Positions 28,161 to 39,964 of a DNA stretch of 64,000 bases are shown here, piece by piece (position 1 is the stretch's first letter; each line of letters starts with the position of its first letter). The notes beneath the pieces were generated by a model. That model was not told the origin of the DNA, did no database searches, and saw only the letters and a list, made by a program, of their open reading frames with translations. Source of the stretch: Acinetobacter chengduensis (lineage in GTDB: Bacteria; Pseudomonadota; Gammaproteobacteria; Pseudomonadales; Moraxellaceae). A program made the translations under genes and the position numbers. The stretch is taken from NCBI RefSeq assembly GCF_003664645.1, contig NZ_RCHC01000001.1, forward strand, positions 186,001 through 250,000, given 5' to 3'.

Positions 28161-28200
28161 GCCCATGCAACACCCCTGCGGTGTAATGCATATATTGGGC
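28161..28200 (-). promoter_or_regulatory. 40-nt hairpin leader upstream of the small basic protein gene
   Basis: Three nested stems fill 28161-28200: GCCC/GGGC, ATGCA/TGCAT and ACACC/GGTGT around a 5-base loop, with two small bulges. It ends about 17 bases before the start codon, next to the AGGTGA ribosome site. Position and shape suggest a cis-acting mRNA element. Confidence 0.45.
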
Positions 28201-28236
28201 ATTTTTTGGCAAATTTCAAGTCATTTTTCAGCCTGA

Positions 28237-28890
28237 TTAAAACAAACTCGCATAGACTGGCGCCATCACATTCAGCTCTTTATACAACAAACTTAGCGCC
28301 AAAAAGCCCATGATGCAGGCCAAACTCCGCACTAACATTTTTTGTATATGCAGTGGCTTCAACACTTTCTTTAAACTTATAGAGCAGAAAATATAAAGCC
28401 CACCTATTACCGCCAGTGTCAGCAACGTGACTGCCATCAGCATGGGGCTTTTTTCACGCAAAGACACTGAGCCAAAAATCGCAGGAACCAAAGCTAGATA
28501 GAAAGAAATCGTTTTCGGATTGCTTAAAGTAATCAATAAGCCTTCTTTATAGGCAGTAATCGTTTTTCCTAAATTGAGTTCATTACTACTGGCCAATAAG
28601 TCGCCTTTAAACGTCCAAAACTGATAAGCCAAATACAATAAGTAACAGCTCGAAAATACGATTAAATAAAATGAAAAATTTGGACTGAGTTGGCTGATAT
28701 AACTGAGTAAAAAAATCGATGCAGACAGATAAATCATATCTGCGGTCATTAAGCCCAAGAGCATAACAATACCCGCCTGATAGCCTTGTGATAAGGTCTT
28801 AAACATGAGTCCTGTCATGCCCGGCCCAGGTAATAATGCCGCCAAAAACAAAGTAAAAATATAAGTCGAAAGCTGTGTGAAATGTTCCAT
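28237..28890 (-). CDS. LysE/RhtB-family amino-acid exporter
   Basis: A 217-residue inner-membrane protein with about six membrane segments and the LysE signature (LAALLPGPGMTGLMFKTLSQGYQAG near residues 17-41, then LLLGLMTADMIYL, and ITLSNPKTISFYLALVP). The family exports amino acids or related metabolites. It is divergent from an Lrp/AsnC regulator, a standard arrangement in which the regulator senses the exported amino acid. Substrate unknown. Confidence 0.88.
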   Translation of the reverse strand: MEHFTQLSTYIFTLFLAALLPGPGMTGLMFKTLSQGYQAGIVMLLGLMTADMIYLSASIFLLSYISQLSPNFSFYLIVFSSCYLLYLAYQFWTFKGDLLASSNELNLGKTITAYKEGLLITLSNPKTISFYLALVPAIFGSVSLREKSPMLMAVTLLTLAVIGGLYIFCSISLKKVLKPLHIQKMLVRSLACIMGFLALSLLYKELNVMAPVYASLF

Positions 28891-28983
28891 TTTGCAAAGG
28901 TATGATCAGCAATGAATGGCATTATTTTTGAATAATTTTAAAGGTAAAACTGATCTATTTATTTTATAAAAACCCAATAAAAG

Positions 28984-29026
28984 GGTATAAATAACCGATA
29001 TATTCATTTTTAGGGTTATTTATACC
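28984..29026. promoter_or_regulatory. Predicted Lrp-type operator: perfect 13-bp inverted repeat
   Basis: GGTATAAATAACC (28984-28996) and GGTTATTTATACC (29014-29026) are perfect inverted repeats whose starts are 30 bp apart, about three helical turns. The right arm ends two bases before the Lrp-type start codon. It lies between the divergent exporter and regulator genes. Confidence 0.7.
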
Positions 29027-29027
29027 A

Positions 29028-29501
29028 ATGAGCCTTTTAGATAAAACTGACGCCAAAATTTTAAAGTATTTACAAGAAGATTCACGCATGACCAATGCCG
29101 AACTGGCAGAGCAAATTGGTATGTCGACTTCGCCGTGCTGGCGTCGCGTCAAACACCTTGAAGACACCCAAGTCATTAAAGGCTATGGCGTATTACTGGA
29201 CCGTAAAAAAATAGGTCAAGGCGTGATGGTGTTTATTCGCGTATCTATTGATAGTCACAGTGAAAAAGAAGCCAAAAAATTTGAAGAGCGCGTGACTGAG
29301 CTTGAGCATGTGGTGGCCTGCTATAGCGTGGGCGGGGATGCTGACTTTTTACTTCAGGTGGTGTCTCCTGATTTAGACACCTATGCTGAGTTTTCAATGT
29401 CGACCATTCGGCGCTTGCCTGGGATTAAAGAAATGCAAAGTATTTTCGTGCTTAAAGAAATTAAACCATTTTTGGGTTATCCGATTCATAGCCAAAAATA
29501 A
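29028..29501 (+). CDS. Lrp/AsnC-family transcriptional regulator
   Basis: A 157-residue regulator with an N-terminal helix-turn-helix (TNAELAEQIGMSTSPCWRRV, about 23-42) and a C-terminal RAM/AsnC ligand-binding domain (about 66-150, with CYSVGGDADFLLQVV). It probably controls itself and the divergent LysE exporter through the inverted repeat overlapping its leader. No good Shine-Dalgarno is seen because the operator occupies that place; a GGG lies about 12 bases upstream. Confidence 0.92.
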   Translation: MSLLDKTDAKILKYLQEDSRMTNAELAEQIGMSTSPCWRRVKHLEDTQVIKGYGVLLDRKKIGQGVMVFIRVSIDSHSEKEAKKFEERVTELEHVVACYSVGGDADFLLQVVSPDLDTYAEFSMSTIRRLPGIKEMQSIFVLKEIKPFLGYPIHSQK

Positions 29502-29533
29502 GTGCTGTCATCGACTTATTGTATATAGCGCAT

Positions 29534-30436
29534 CTAGCGTAAATTAATGGTGATTTCTTTAAGCCAATCTAAAAGGTGTCGCACAGCAGGTCGCATACCT
29601 CGATGCCCTAAATGTACGGCGTGTACCATACTCACAATCGGTTGTTCTATGGACTGAACTTGAACCAAGCGCCCCAAACTAATGTCATCTTGCACATAAA
29701 TATGCGGGATCATCACCATGCCCAGCCCATTTAAAGTGGCCTCTCTAAGCATCACTAAATCGTCCACAATTAAACGAGGGCGCATTTTGTGCTGTACGAC
29801 TTCACCTGTGTCCTGATGACGCAAAGACCAATAGGCAAATTCACCACTGGCCTGCCATGCAATACAAGGGACTTGTGTCATGGTTTGGTCGATTGAAGGG
29901 CTCAGCATGTTTTGCCATTTGGGGTGTACCACCATCACCAAATTCATGCGTGCCAACAGCACAGGGACATAATCCAATGGATAGTCCAAAGACGTCCGTG
30001 CGCGAATCACAAAATCGACATTTTCATGGTGTACATCAACCGCGCGATTCGATACTTCGATTTGCACCTTTACCTGTGGGTAACGCTCCATATAGCGTAG
30101 TATTTCTTGTCCCAACTGGTGAAAGCTGAGCAGCGAAGGTGGAATGGCAATACGAACCAAGCCTTGAGGTTCATGTTGCAAGGTTTCCACTTGCATTAAA
30201 GCGGTATCCAGCTGCGCAAATAATTCTTGGCAATGCGCATACAAAATCTGCCCCTGTTCAGTCAGGCGAAAACTACGGGTACTGCGCTCAATTAAGCGCA
30301 CTGCCAAATGCTCTTCTAATGCAATGATATGTCGGCTAAGGGTTGCACGTGATTGCCCAGTTTTACGATGTGCTGCCGAGTACCCACCCGCACTGACTAC
30401 CACATAAAACACGTGTAGGCTATTTAAATCAATCAT
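29534..30436 (-). CDS. LysR-family transcriptional regulator
   Basis: A 300-residue LysR protein: winged HTH at about 17-40 (GGYSAAHRKTGQSRATLSRH) and an effector domain from about 90. It resembles the AaeR/CrgA-like subgroup that controls adjacent oxidoreductases. It is divergent from the NADPH-dependent quinone-oxidoreductase-like gene at 30569, its likely target. Confidence 0.88.
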   Translation of the reverse strand: MIDLNSLHVFYVVVSAGGYSAAHRKTGQSRATLSRHIIALEEHLAVRLIERSTRSFRLTEQGQILYAHCQELFAQLDTALMQVETLQHEPQGLVRIAIPPSLLSFHQLGQEILRYMERYPQVKVQIEVSNRAVDVHHENVDFVIRARTSLDYPLDYVPVLLARMNLVMVVHPKWQNMLSPSIDQTMTQVPCIAWQASGEFAYWSLRHQDTGEVVQHKMRPRLIVDDLVMLREATLNGLGMVMIPHIYVQDDISLGRLVQVQSIEQPIVSMVHAVHLGHRGMRPAVRHLLDWLKEITINLR

Positions 30437-30568
30437 CCTGATGCTCTATTCATTTGTATCATTTTTAGAATAATAAAGCCAAAAAATGGCGCTTCTCAAT
30501 ATTTTTGTACAAATTACAATTCAATTCATAGCAAAACAAAACCATCATTTAAAATGAGGACATCCACC

Positions 30569-31471
30569 ATGCAATCTAAAATTTTAGTCGCATCCGAATA
30601 CGGGCAAAGTCATGTACTTGAGTTTATTGAGCGTACACTGCCCGCTTTAGCAGAAGGTATGGCACGTATTGAAGTTAAAGCTGCAGGCATTAACCCGATA
30701 GATGCAAGACGTATGACAGGTGAATTTAAACATGCCGATTTACCACAAAGCTTTGGCACTGAATATGCTGGTGTGATTGTCGAGATCAATACGACTCAGC
30801 CACATTGGAAAGTTGGTGATGCGGTTTTAGGTTCGGGGTATGGTTTTACTCACGCAACAGTAATTGATGTTCCGATTGCCAACCTTGTACATAAGCCCGA
30901 AAACTTGGATTGGCTTACAGCAGGTAGCTTGGCGGGTGCAGCACAAACCGCCATGACCATTTTAGATGAAATTGGCCCTACCCAATCGCTACTCATTCAT
31001 GGTGCTTCGGGTGGTGTAGGTTCGATTACGGTGCAATTGGCCAAAGAACGAGGCATTAACGTGGTCGCAACAGCCTCAGAAAAGAACCAAAACTATTTGG
31101 CCAAACTCGGCGCAACGCCTGTGGTCTACGGCGCTGGATTAACTGAGCGTTTAAAAGCCATTCACCCTACCCCTTTTGATGCTTCAATTGATATGTCAGG
31201 CAATGAAGATGCCACACAAGCCTCTTTAGCAAGTGTAAAAAAAGGAGGCTTTATGGGCACAATTGCAGGCAGAAAATTGTCTTCTGCATCTATTCATGCG
31301 GTGTGGGTCAAGCGTAATCTTCACAATCTACAGTATGTGGTTGACCGCGTTGCAAATGGAAGCTTTTTATGGGAGGTCAGCCGTAGTTATCCTTTTGAAC
31401 AGGCCACTCAAGCTTATGATGACATCTTGAATGGGCATACTCGAGGTAAAAGTGTGCTGACTTTCGACTAA
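30569..31471 (+). CDS. Zinc-independent MDR-family oxidoreductase (quinone reductase-like)
   Basis: A 300-residue medium-chain dehydrogenase/reductase. It has a GroES-like domain (about 25-115, FGTEYAGVIVE) and a Rossmann domain with LLIHGASGGVGSITVQLAKE. The zinc-ligand pattern of alcohol dehydrogenases is absent, as in quinone oxidoreductase-type members that reduce quinones or enones with NADPH. ATG 30569 follows GAGGA; an ATG five codons upstream is possible. Likely controlled by the divergent LysR. Confidence 0.85.
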   Translation: MQSKILVASEYGQSHVLEFIERTLPALAEGMARIEVKAAGINPIDARRMTGEFKHADLPQSFGTEYAGVIVEINTTQPHWKVGDAVLGSGYGFTHATVIDVPIANLVHKPENLDWLTAGSLAGAAQTAMTILDEIGPTQSLLIHGASGGVGSITVQLAKERGINVVATASEKNQNYLAKLGATPVVYGAGLTERLKAIHPTPFDASIDMSGNEDATQASLASVKKGGFMGTIAGRKLSSASIHAVWVKRNLHNLQYVVDRVANGSFLWEVSRSYPFEQATQAYDDILNGHTRGKSVLTFD

Positions 31472-31587
31472 AGCCTTCATTTTTTGCACCATATCTACAG
31501 CATTGGACAGCACAAAAAACTCAAATGACCGCGCCGATGTGTACGACACAAAGCCTATGTCAAACTAAAACGGCTGGGTGGCCTCAC

Positions 31588-32211
31588 TTAAATGTCCAAT
31601 ACTGTACGATTAAAAGATTGAAGATCTTGTTCTGTTGAGGTGTGTTCTAGCCACTCCACAGCACCACTGTCTAGATGGTAAAGCCCTGCAACAATTTTGA
31701 GCTCAGGAATAATTTGCGCTTGATGTGGTAAAAGTGCTTGCGCAATCGTGTCAGCAGTTTGTAATGCGTGCTGCTCAATAGACGCTTGCAGGCTATGTTC
31801 AGATAAATGTGGCGATATACAAGCAACCAACTGCTTTAATGGCCCCTCCAGCGTAGCACCTTCATAGGCTGCGCTCACTGCACCACATCCAGTATGACCC
31901 ATCACCACAATCAACGGAATTTCTAAGCTTTGCACCGCATACTGAATGCTACCTAATACAGAGGCATCGCAGACATTACCTGCATTTTGAATAATAAATA
32001 AATCTCCCAAACTACAGTCAAAAATAATATCAGGGGATACTCTAGAATCTGAACAAGACACAATGGCTGCATGTGGCGATTGGCCTTGTAGCATCGCATG
32101 CAAATTATGCTGCAAAATATGATTCATCTTCTGTTGCTGGAAACGCTGATTGCCGTCCCTTAGCAATTGCAAGGAATGTTGCCAATGTCTGGCAGGTGCA
32201 ACATGCATCAT
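31588..32211 (-). CDS. Beta-class carbonic anhydrase
   Basis: A 207-residue zinc enzyme interconverting CO2 and bicarbonate. Zinc ligands and the active-site dyad are visible: Cys53, Asp55 and Arg57 in SCSDSR, and His106 and Cys109 in HTGCG. No signal peptide, so cytoplasmic. Monocistronic; neighbours give no extra hint. Confidence 0.94.
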   Translation of the reverse strand: MMHVAPARHWQHSLQLLRDGNQRFQQQKMNHILQHNLHAMLQGQSPHAAIVSCSDSRVSPDIIFDCSLGDLFIIQNAGNVCDASVLGSIQYAVQSLEIPLIVVMGHTGCGAVSAAYEGATLEGPLKQLVACISPHLSEHSLQASIEQHALQTADTIAQALLPHQAQIIPELKIVAGLYHLDSGAVEWLEHTSTEQDLQSFNRTVLDI

Positions 32212-32324
32212 AATTAATCCAAGTCAAAATCATAAAAAATGCTTATAGCACTGATATTTCAATTCATACTGTGGGCTTTGCGTAAGAATATGCATCCTGG
32301 GATACATATTCAAACTCAATATAA

Positions 32325-33992
32325 TTAGCTGGCAATCGGAAATGCCCGCTCTAACAGGCGCGGAACATCGACGTGTTTCGCTTCGATCATGCCGACCACT
32401 TGACCATGTTTGGCGCTATAACGGCTTTTAATAAAGCCCTCTGCCACAAAATCAGGCGCATATCGTTTTAATAGCACCGCTTGTGCCAAGACCGTTAAGC
32501 GACTGACCAAGCTGCGCCCCATAAACTGTAAATCTTCAGGCGATTGATGAAATAATCTAAACAAGTCCTGTAATTCAGTTTGCAGGATTTGATCTGTTCC
32601 TGCTGTACTCGCTAAATCTTTAAACAGCATTTCGATGGATTCAGGATCACGTCCAATGGCACGCAGTACATCTAAGCACATGACATTACCCGAACCCTCC
32701 CAAATGGTATTGACGGGTGCTTCTTTAAAAATCCGTGCCATGATGCCGTTATCTACATAGCCATTACCGCCAAAGACTTCCATCATTTCACCAGTAAGCT
32801 CTACTGTACGCTTACAAATCCAGAACTTGGCAGCTGGGGTCATAATTCGTTTCCATGCTACAGACAAAGCATCATCGGATTCATAACACTGCGCCAAATG
32901 GAAACTGAGCTGGGTGGCCGCTTCGCTTTCTAAAGCCAAGTCTGCAAGCACCGCCTGCATTAAAGGCTGTTCGGCTAAATGCTTGCCAAAAGCTTTGCGC
33001 TGGCGTGTATATGCAATGCACTGCACTAAGGCTTGGCGTAGCATGGCACTCGAACCGACTGAACAGGTTAGACGGGTATAATTGGCCATTTCAATAATAG
33101 TGGGTATGCCACGCCCTGCTTCGCCAATCATGATGCCCCACGCATTTTTAAATTCGACTTCTGAGCTTGAGTTACTGCGGTTACCCACTTTTTCTTTTAA
33201 GCGTTGCACTTGAATATTGTTCTTGGTGCCATCTTCTAACCAACGGGGGACAAAAAAGCAGGCTAAACCATCTTGCTCAGTTTTTGCCACCACCAAGTGT
33301 GCATCACACATCGGTGCAGAAAAAAACCATTTATGCCCCGTGAGTAAATAAGCTTGCCCTCGACCTGTTTCTGCAATCGGTGTAGCAAGGGTTTCATTCG
33401 CACGCACATCCGATCCACCCTGTTTTTCGGTCATGCCCATACCCAACCAAATCGACTTTTTCTGTGTCATCGGCACATCACGCTCATCGTATTCAGTGGA
33501 TAAAAGCTTCTCACCTATTTTTACCCAAAGTTCTGGTTCACGTTGAATGAGGGGAATACTCCCGAGCGTCATTGAGTTTGGGCATAAGTTGCCACACTCA
33601 ACCTGCCCCGCCAGATAAAAACGTGATGCCCATTCAACCCATTTACTGTTTGAATTGGGCTGATTAAAAGGATGCGCATGGGTATCAAACTGGCGGTTTA
33701 AGCCCATCCATTTATGCCAAGCGGGATGAAATTCGATAAAGTCTGTACGGCGACCACGGGCATCAAAGGCATGCAATATAGGCGTATGTTTGTTGGCTAA
33801 AGCACCATGCAAATAATATTCACTTGAACCTGCAACTTTGCCCATTTCGCACAATGTCGCCTGATCATGACTACCATAGCGTTTTAATATTTCGTGTAAA
33901 ACTACATCACTGGAAAATAGATTGTAGTTTTCCAATTCATCAAATTGATTCGTAATTTGATGGGTCATCCATATTTGTTCTAATGTATTCAT
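32325..33992 (-). CDS. Acyl-CoA dehydrogenase, AidB-like
   Basis: A 555-residue FAD-dependent acyl-CoA dehydrogenase-fold protein. The N-terminal helical part has NYNLFSSD, and FAD-domain motifs include MGMTEKQGGSDVRANET, GHKWFFSAPMCDAHLV and MEVFGGNGYVD, followed by NTIWEGSGNV. These features and the extended C-terminal domain (about 445-555) match the AidB group rather than short/medium-chain dehydrogenases. AidB in E. coli is linked to alkylation damage; here it may instead act on an unknown acyl substrate. A TetR regulator is divergent 91 bp away. Confidence 0.88.
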   Translation of the reverse strand: MNTLEQIWMTHQITNQFDELENYNLFSSDVVLHEILKRYGSHDQATLCEMGKVAGSSEYYLHGALANKHTPILHAFDARGRRTDFIEFHPAWHKWMGLNRQFDTHAHPFNQPNSNSKWVEWASRFYLAGQVECGNLCPNSMTLGSIPLIQREPELWVKIGEKLLSTEYDERDVPMTQKKSIWLGMGMTEKQGGSDVRANETLATPIAETGRGQAYLLTGHKWFFSAPMCDAHLVVAKTEQDGLACFFVPRWLEDGTKNNIQVQRLKEKVGNRSNSSSEVEFKNAWGIMIGEAGRGIPTIIEMANYTRLTCSVGSSAMLRQALVQCIAYTRQRKAFGKHLAEQPLMQAVLADLALESEAATQLSFHLAQCYESDDALSVAWKRIMTPAAKFWICKRTVELTGEMMEVFGGNGYVDNGIMARIFKEAPVNTIWEGSGNVMCLDVLRAIGRDPESIEMLFKDLASTAGTDQILQTELQDLFRLFHQSPEDLQFMGRSLVSRLTVLAQAVLLKRYAPDFVAEGFIKSRYSAKHGQVVGMIEAKHVDVPRLLERAFPIAS

Positions 33993-34083
33993 CGTTTAAA
34001 TTTTCCACTTGTTCTTGTTGGCTTTTCATTTCAGTATAGAGAAAATTTGAAGCGTACACGTTCGGCTTTTAAAGCTTAAAAAT

Positions 34084-34719
34084 ATGAAAAATCCAGCCAT
34101 TCAAATACGGCGTAAACCACGTCAATCACGCGCCAAATTGACTCAAGAAGCATTACAAGAAAGTTTTGTTCGGCTTTTGCATGAGCGCCCTGCCAATCAA
34201 ATTACTATTCGGGAAATCACTGATCTTGCTGGTGTGGGCTTGGGAACATTTTATGAGTATTTTTCTAAGAAGGAGGATTTGATTGCGTTAACCATTCATT
34301 TACATGTGAAGCAGAATGCTGAGAGCCTTAAAACTTATGCACAAAGCCTAATCCAGTTATCCACAAATTTAGGTCTGCCTGATTATCTGCAGCAGGTCAT
34401 TCATTTCCAAATTGAGCAAATTCAAGCACAGCAGTTTTTATGGTCACAAGTGTTTTTACTGGAACGCCAGATTTCAGATATTGAAAGTTACCGTAAGAGT
34501 TATACCATGATGGTGCAGATGTGGCAGAGCATTCTTCAGCCATGTATAACGGAAGATGAACAGCTTAAGCAGATGGCTTTAAATATGCAACGGATATGTT
34601 ATGGCTTTGTTTCTCAAACACTTCTAATCCATCCAAATTTTCAAATATGGGACAAGCTGGAAGCGGATATTGCGACAGCTCTCATGCTTTATACACAATC
34701 CAATGTGTATTTAGACTGA
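34084..34719 (+). CDS. TetR-family transcriptional regulator
   Basis: A 211-residue regulator with an N-terminal basic stretch (RRKPRQSRAKL) and a TetR helix-turn-helix (ITIREITDLAGVGLGTFYEYF, about 39-59), then a helical ligand-binding domain. It is divergent from the AidB-like gene, the probable target. Start is ATG 34084 with no clear ribosome site. Confidence 0.85.
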   Translation: MKNPAIQIRRKPRQSRAKLTQEALQESFVRLLHERPANQITIREITDLAGVGLGTFYEYFSKKEDLIALTIHLHVKQNAESLKTYAQSLIQLSTNLGLPDYLQQVIHFQIEQIQAQQFLWSQVFLLERQISDIESYRKSYTMMVQMWQSILQPCITEDEQLKQMALNMQRICYGFVSQTLLIHPNFQIWDKLEADIATALMLYTQSNVYLD

Positions 34720-34741
34720 ACATTTTCCACAATATAAAAAA

Positions 34742-34764
34742 GCCGATCTTCATCGGCATTTTTT
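34742..34764. terminator. Bidirectional terminator between TetR and lipase genes
   Basis: GCCGAT and ATCGGC pair around a CTTC loop (34742-34757), with A and T tracts on both sides for the convergent genes. Confidence 0.88.
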
Positions 34765-34781
34765 AGGTCTATCACCCTAGT

Positions 34782-36005
34782 TTATTTAGCATTTGCATTT
34801 TGCAGAGCTGAACAAGAGCTTGGGATTTTCCCTTGATCTAAAACCGCCATAAACTCTGCTGAAAATTTTGCGCTTTGACGGACGGCATCCCGATGATCAC
34901 CGTTTGGAATGGTATAATAAACAGCGGGTTTATTTTCTTGGCAAACCTGCTGATAATATTGATAGGTACCTCGGTAATCGACCAGATGATCAGCCGTTCC
35001 CTGTACAATTGCCAAAGGTACTGAAGGTGTCATACGCTCAATGGACTGTTGCTTTAAATAACTTAATAACGGCTCTAAATTTACATCTGCCTTAAAGATC
35101 GAGTCAGGCGCTTGTTTCAGTTCTGACTGTAATTCACTCAGGCAACGCTTACGTCCCAAATTCAGCAAATCCTTCATTTGCTCACCAACAAGTTGGTCTG
35201 GAACCAAGGTCTGATCTGCCGCTTGTGCACCAAGCAGTACGATTGGAAAAAATGCAGCAACGCTGGTATCTGGATGAGGGTTGGCTTTGGCATATTCAGC
35301 AATACCTTCATATTGATATCCACCTGGCGCTAAGGCAATTGCTCCTCGCAACTTAAATTCAGGCGCATCTTTTTGCCCATACGCTGCCACAGCTAAAGTT
35401 GCTGCACCGCCTTGACTATGCCCCATCACCATCCATTCTTTACTCATCTGACGTGGGAACATGGCATGTGTTGCCCGAACAGCATCCACAACCGCATGCA
35501 ACTGGCTTGATACATTCATATACGGATGGATACCGGGCGTACCTAAACCTTGATAGTCCGTTGCTGCGATGGCATAACCTTGTTCTAACCAATGATCTAA
35601 TGCAACATTAGCCACTTGCTGTGCTTCATTTACAGGCCCATTGGGATAATCTGCTGATGGAGCACAAGTATCTGCCACTCCTGTTGTACCATGCGCCCAA
35701 GCCAATATTGGCCAGCCTTGTTTTGGCGCTTGACCTTTGGGCAATAAAATAAATCCAGATGTCACAATAGGTTCGCCATTCACACCACGGCTACGGTAAG
35801 TCATCAAATAACGCTGTCCAGCATGCTGAAAATCAGAGGAAATCATTTGAGATTGTACTGATAAAATAGTCCCAGGCTTGGTACTGGCGACTTTAACACT
35901 CAAAGAGGACGGTGCTGTATTGTTTTCAGCTTGCGATAGGGGCGCAATACCGCTGAGCGCAAAAGTGGCCATCATTATTTTTAAAGCATGATTCTTTCTA
36001 TTCAT
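34782..36005 (-). CDS. Secreted lipase-like alpha/beta hydrolase
   Basis: A 407-residue exported hydrolase. Signal peptide about 1-26 (ending LSQA). The alpha/beta core shows the oxyanion segment LAWAHGTTGVADTC, the nucleophile elbow VMGHSQGG, a candidate acid in QGTADHLVDYRG and a candidate His in PNGDHRDAV. The layout is that of secretory (LIP-type) lipases. It may hydrolyse lipids or esters outside the cytoplasm. ATG 36005 follows AGGTGGG; an upstream GTG is possible. A bidirectional terminator follows. Confidence 0.85.
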   Translation of the reverse strand: MNRKNHALKIMMATFALSGIAPLSQAENNTAPSSLSVKVASTKPGTILSVQSQMISSDFQHAGQRYLMTYRSRGVNGEPIVTSGFILLPKGQAPKQGWPILAWAHGTTGVADTCAPSADYPNGPVNEAQQVANVALDHWLEQGYAIAATDYQGLGTPGIHPYMNVSSQLHAVVDAVRATHAMFPRQMSKEWMVMGHSQGGAATLAVAAYGQKDAPEFKLRGAIALAPGGYQYEGIAEYAKANPHPDTSVAAFFPIVLLGAQAADQTLVPDQLVGEQMKDLLNLGRKRCLSELQSELKQAPDSIFKADVNLEPLLSYLKQQSIERMTPSVPLAIVQGTADHLVDYRGTYQYYQQVCQENKPAVYYTIPNGDHRDAVRQSAKFSAEFMAVLDQGKIPSSCSALQNANAK

Positions 36006-36253
36006 CCTACCCACCTACTCTTCTTTTAATACAATCAAAAAAATACATTTTACTTACTTTATATTTTGCCTTTAGTGTATGTAATTTCAACGGCTATTTC
36101 ATAAGGATGTTCATCATAAAAATAACATCACGATGTGACAATCAACACATCAAAAACAAAAAGTAGTTTATATATAAATATATTATAAAATCATAATAAA
36201 TAATATAGAATCATCATGCTGTGCTTGAATGCAGTCAAATAGGACAACGGTAA

Positions 36254-36880
36254 ATGAGCAACAATTATTGGGAAGATGTATATCTAAATAAAGATTCAGA
36301 ACAAGTCAGCTGGTATCAAACACAAGATAACAGAACAATTGAGCATCTCAAATTTCACAATATTGTGGCAGATGCTCAAATTATTGATGTCGGAAGCGGT
36401 GCATCCCTATTAATCGATCAACTGATTGAAGCGGGTTATGTACATTTACATGTTTTAGATTTATCTGCGACTGCACTGGCACAAACTCAAAACCGTCTAG
36501 AGCAAAAACAGCTGGATCGCTCCCATATTCAATGGATTGTGGGTGATATTGCCCAAGCACCATTACCTAAAAACTATTTTGATGTTTGGCATGACCGTGC
36601 TGTCTTTCATTTTATGCAAAGTGACCTGCAAAAGCAGAGTTATCTGCATCAATTAAAAGCCAGTTTAAAGAATGATGCACTCTTGCTCATGTCTACTTTC
36701 GCTGAAAATGGCCCTGAAAAGTGCAGTGGCTTGCCTGTACAGCGTTACAGCATTGAACTCTTGCAAAATACTTTAGGTGTAGCATTTCAGCTACAGCAAC
36801 ATGAGCATGCCATTCATCTTACACCGTGGAATTCCAAACAGAATTTTTTACATAGTGTTTGGCGTTATAGTCCTGAATAA
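36254..36880 (+). CDS. Class I SAM-dependent methyltransferase
   Basis: A 208-residue Rossmann-fold methyltransferase. SAM-binding motif I reads IIDVGSGASLLIDQLIEAGY (about 43-62), followed by LDLSATAL and GDIAQAPLP, with WHDRAVFHFM as the post-motif. Substrate unknown; small-molecule thiol or telluritemethyltransferase-like proteins have similar lengths. No obvious operon partner; a terminator separates it from the convergent katG. Confidence 0.85.
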   Translation: MSNNYWEDVYLNKDSEQVSWYQTQDNRTIEHLKFHNIVADAQIIDVGSGASLLIDQLIEAGYVHLHVLDLSATALAQTQNRLEQKQLDRSHIQWIVGDIAQAPLPKNYFDVWHDRAVFHFMQSDLQKQSYLHQLKASLKNDALLLMSTFAENGPEKCSGLPVQRYSIELLQNTLGVAFQLQQHEHAIHLTPWNSKQNFLHSVWRYSPE

Positions 36881-36933
36881 ATGCTTTGCTATAAAAATTG
36901 ACGGATTAAAAACAGCTCATTGTCCCATTAAAA

Positions 36934-36959
36934 AACCGCCTCTAAAGGCGGTTTTTTTA
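36934..36959. terminator. Bidirectional terminator between methyltransferase and katG
   Basis: AACCGCC (36934-36940) pairs with GGCGGTT (36947-36953), with T tracts on both strands. Confidence 0.92.
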
Positions 36960-36973
36960 CATCTCAATGCAAA

Positions 36974-39523
<2,550 letters not shown>

Positions 39524-39964
39524 ATGCAATACAATATTGAAGAGATTATCCAACAACATAATATTGTGTTATTTGATGCGATTTGCGTACTGTGTAATAG
39601 CTGGGCCAAATTTTTAATTCAACATGACCAGCAAAAAAAATTTAAATTAGCCTCTATACAATCGCCTCTTGGGGAAGCCATTTTAAAACATTATAAAATG
39701 TCGACTGACAACTACACCACGATGGTGGTGATTTATGATGGGCAACGCTATCTGGAATCCACCGCATTGCTCAAAGTTATGCAGCATTTGGGCATGCCTT
39801 TCTCACTTCTTTGTGCAGGCTACCTTATGCCTCAAGCGATTCGTGATTTTTTATATCGTGGGGTTGCGCTCAATCGCTATCAACTGTTTGGCACAACAGA
39901 CCATTGCATGTTGCCATCGGCAGATAACCAACAGCATTTTTTAGAACGTTGCCTTCATGACTAA
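39524..39964 (+). CDS. DCC-family thiol-disulfide oxidoreductase (DUF393)
   Basis: A 146-residue thioredoxin-like protein. The DxxCxxC motif (DAICVLC, Cys21 and Cys24) follows the start strand VLFDAI, and the second family motif LFGTTDHC lies near the end. Probably a thiol-disulfide oxidoreductase, substrate unknown. It overlaps the next gene by 8 bp, indicating translational coupling with the DoxX-like protein, a common pair. Confidence 0.85.
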   Translation: MQYNIEEIIQQHNIVLFDAICVLCNSWAKFLIQHDQQKKFKLASIQSPLGEAILKHYKMSTDNYTTMVVIYDGQRYLESTALLKVMQHLGMPFSLLCAGYLMPQAIRDFLYRGVALNRYQLFGTTDHCMLPSADNQQHFLERCLHD

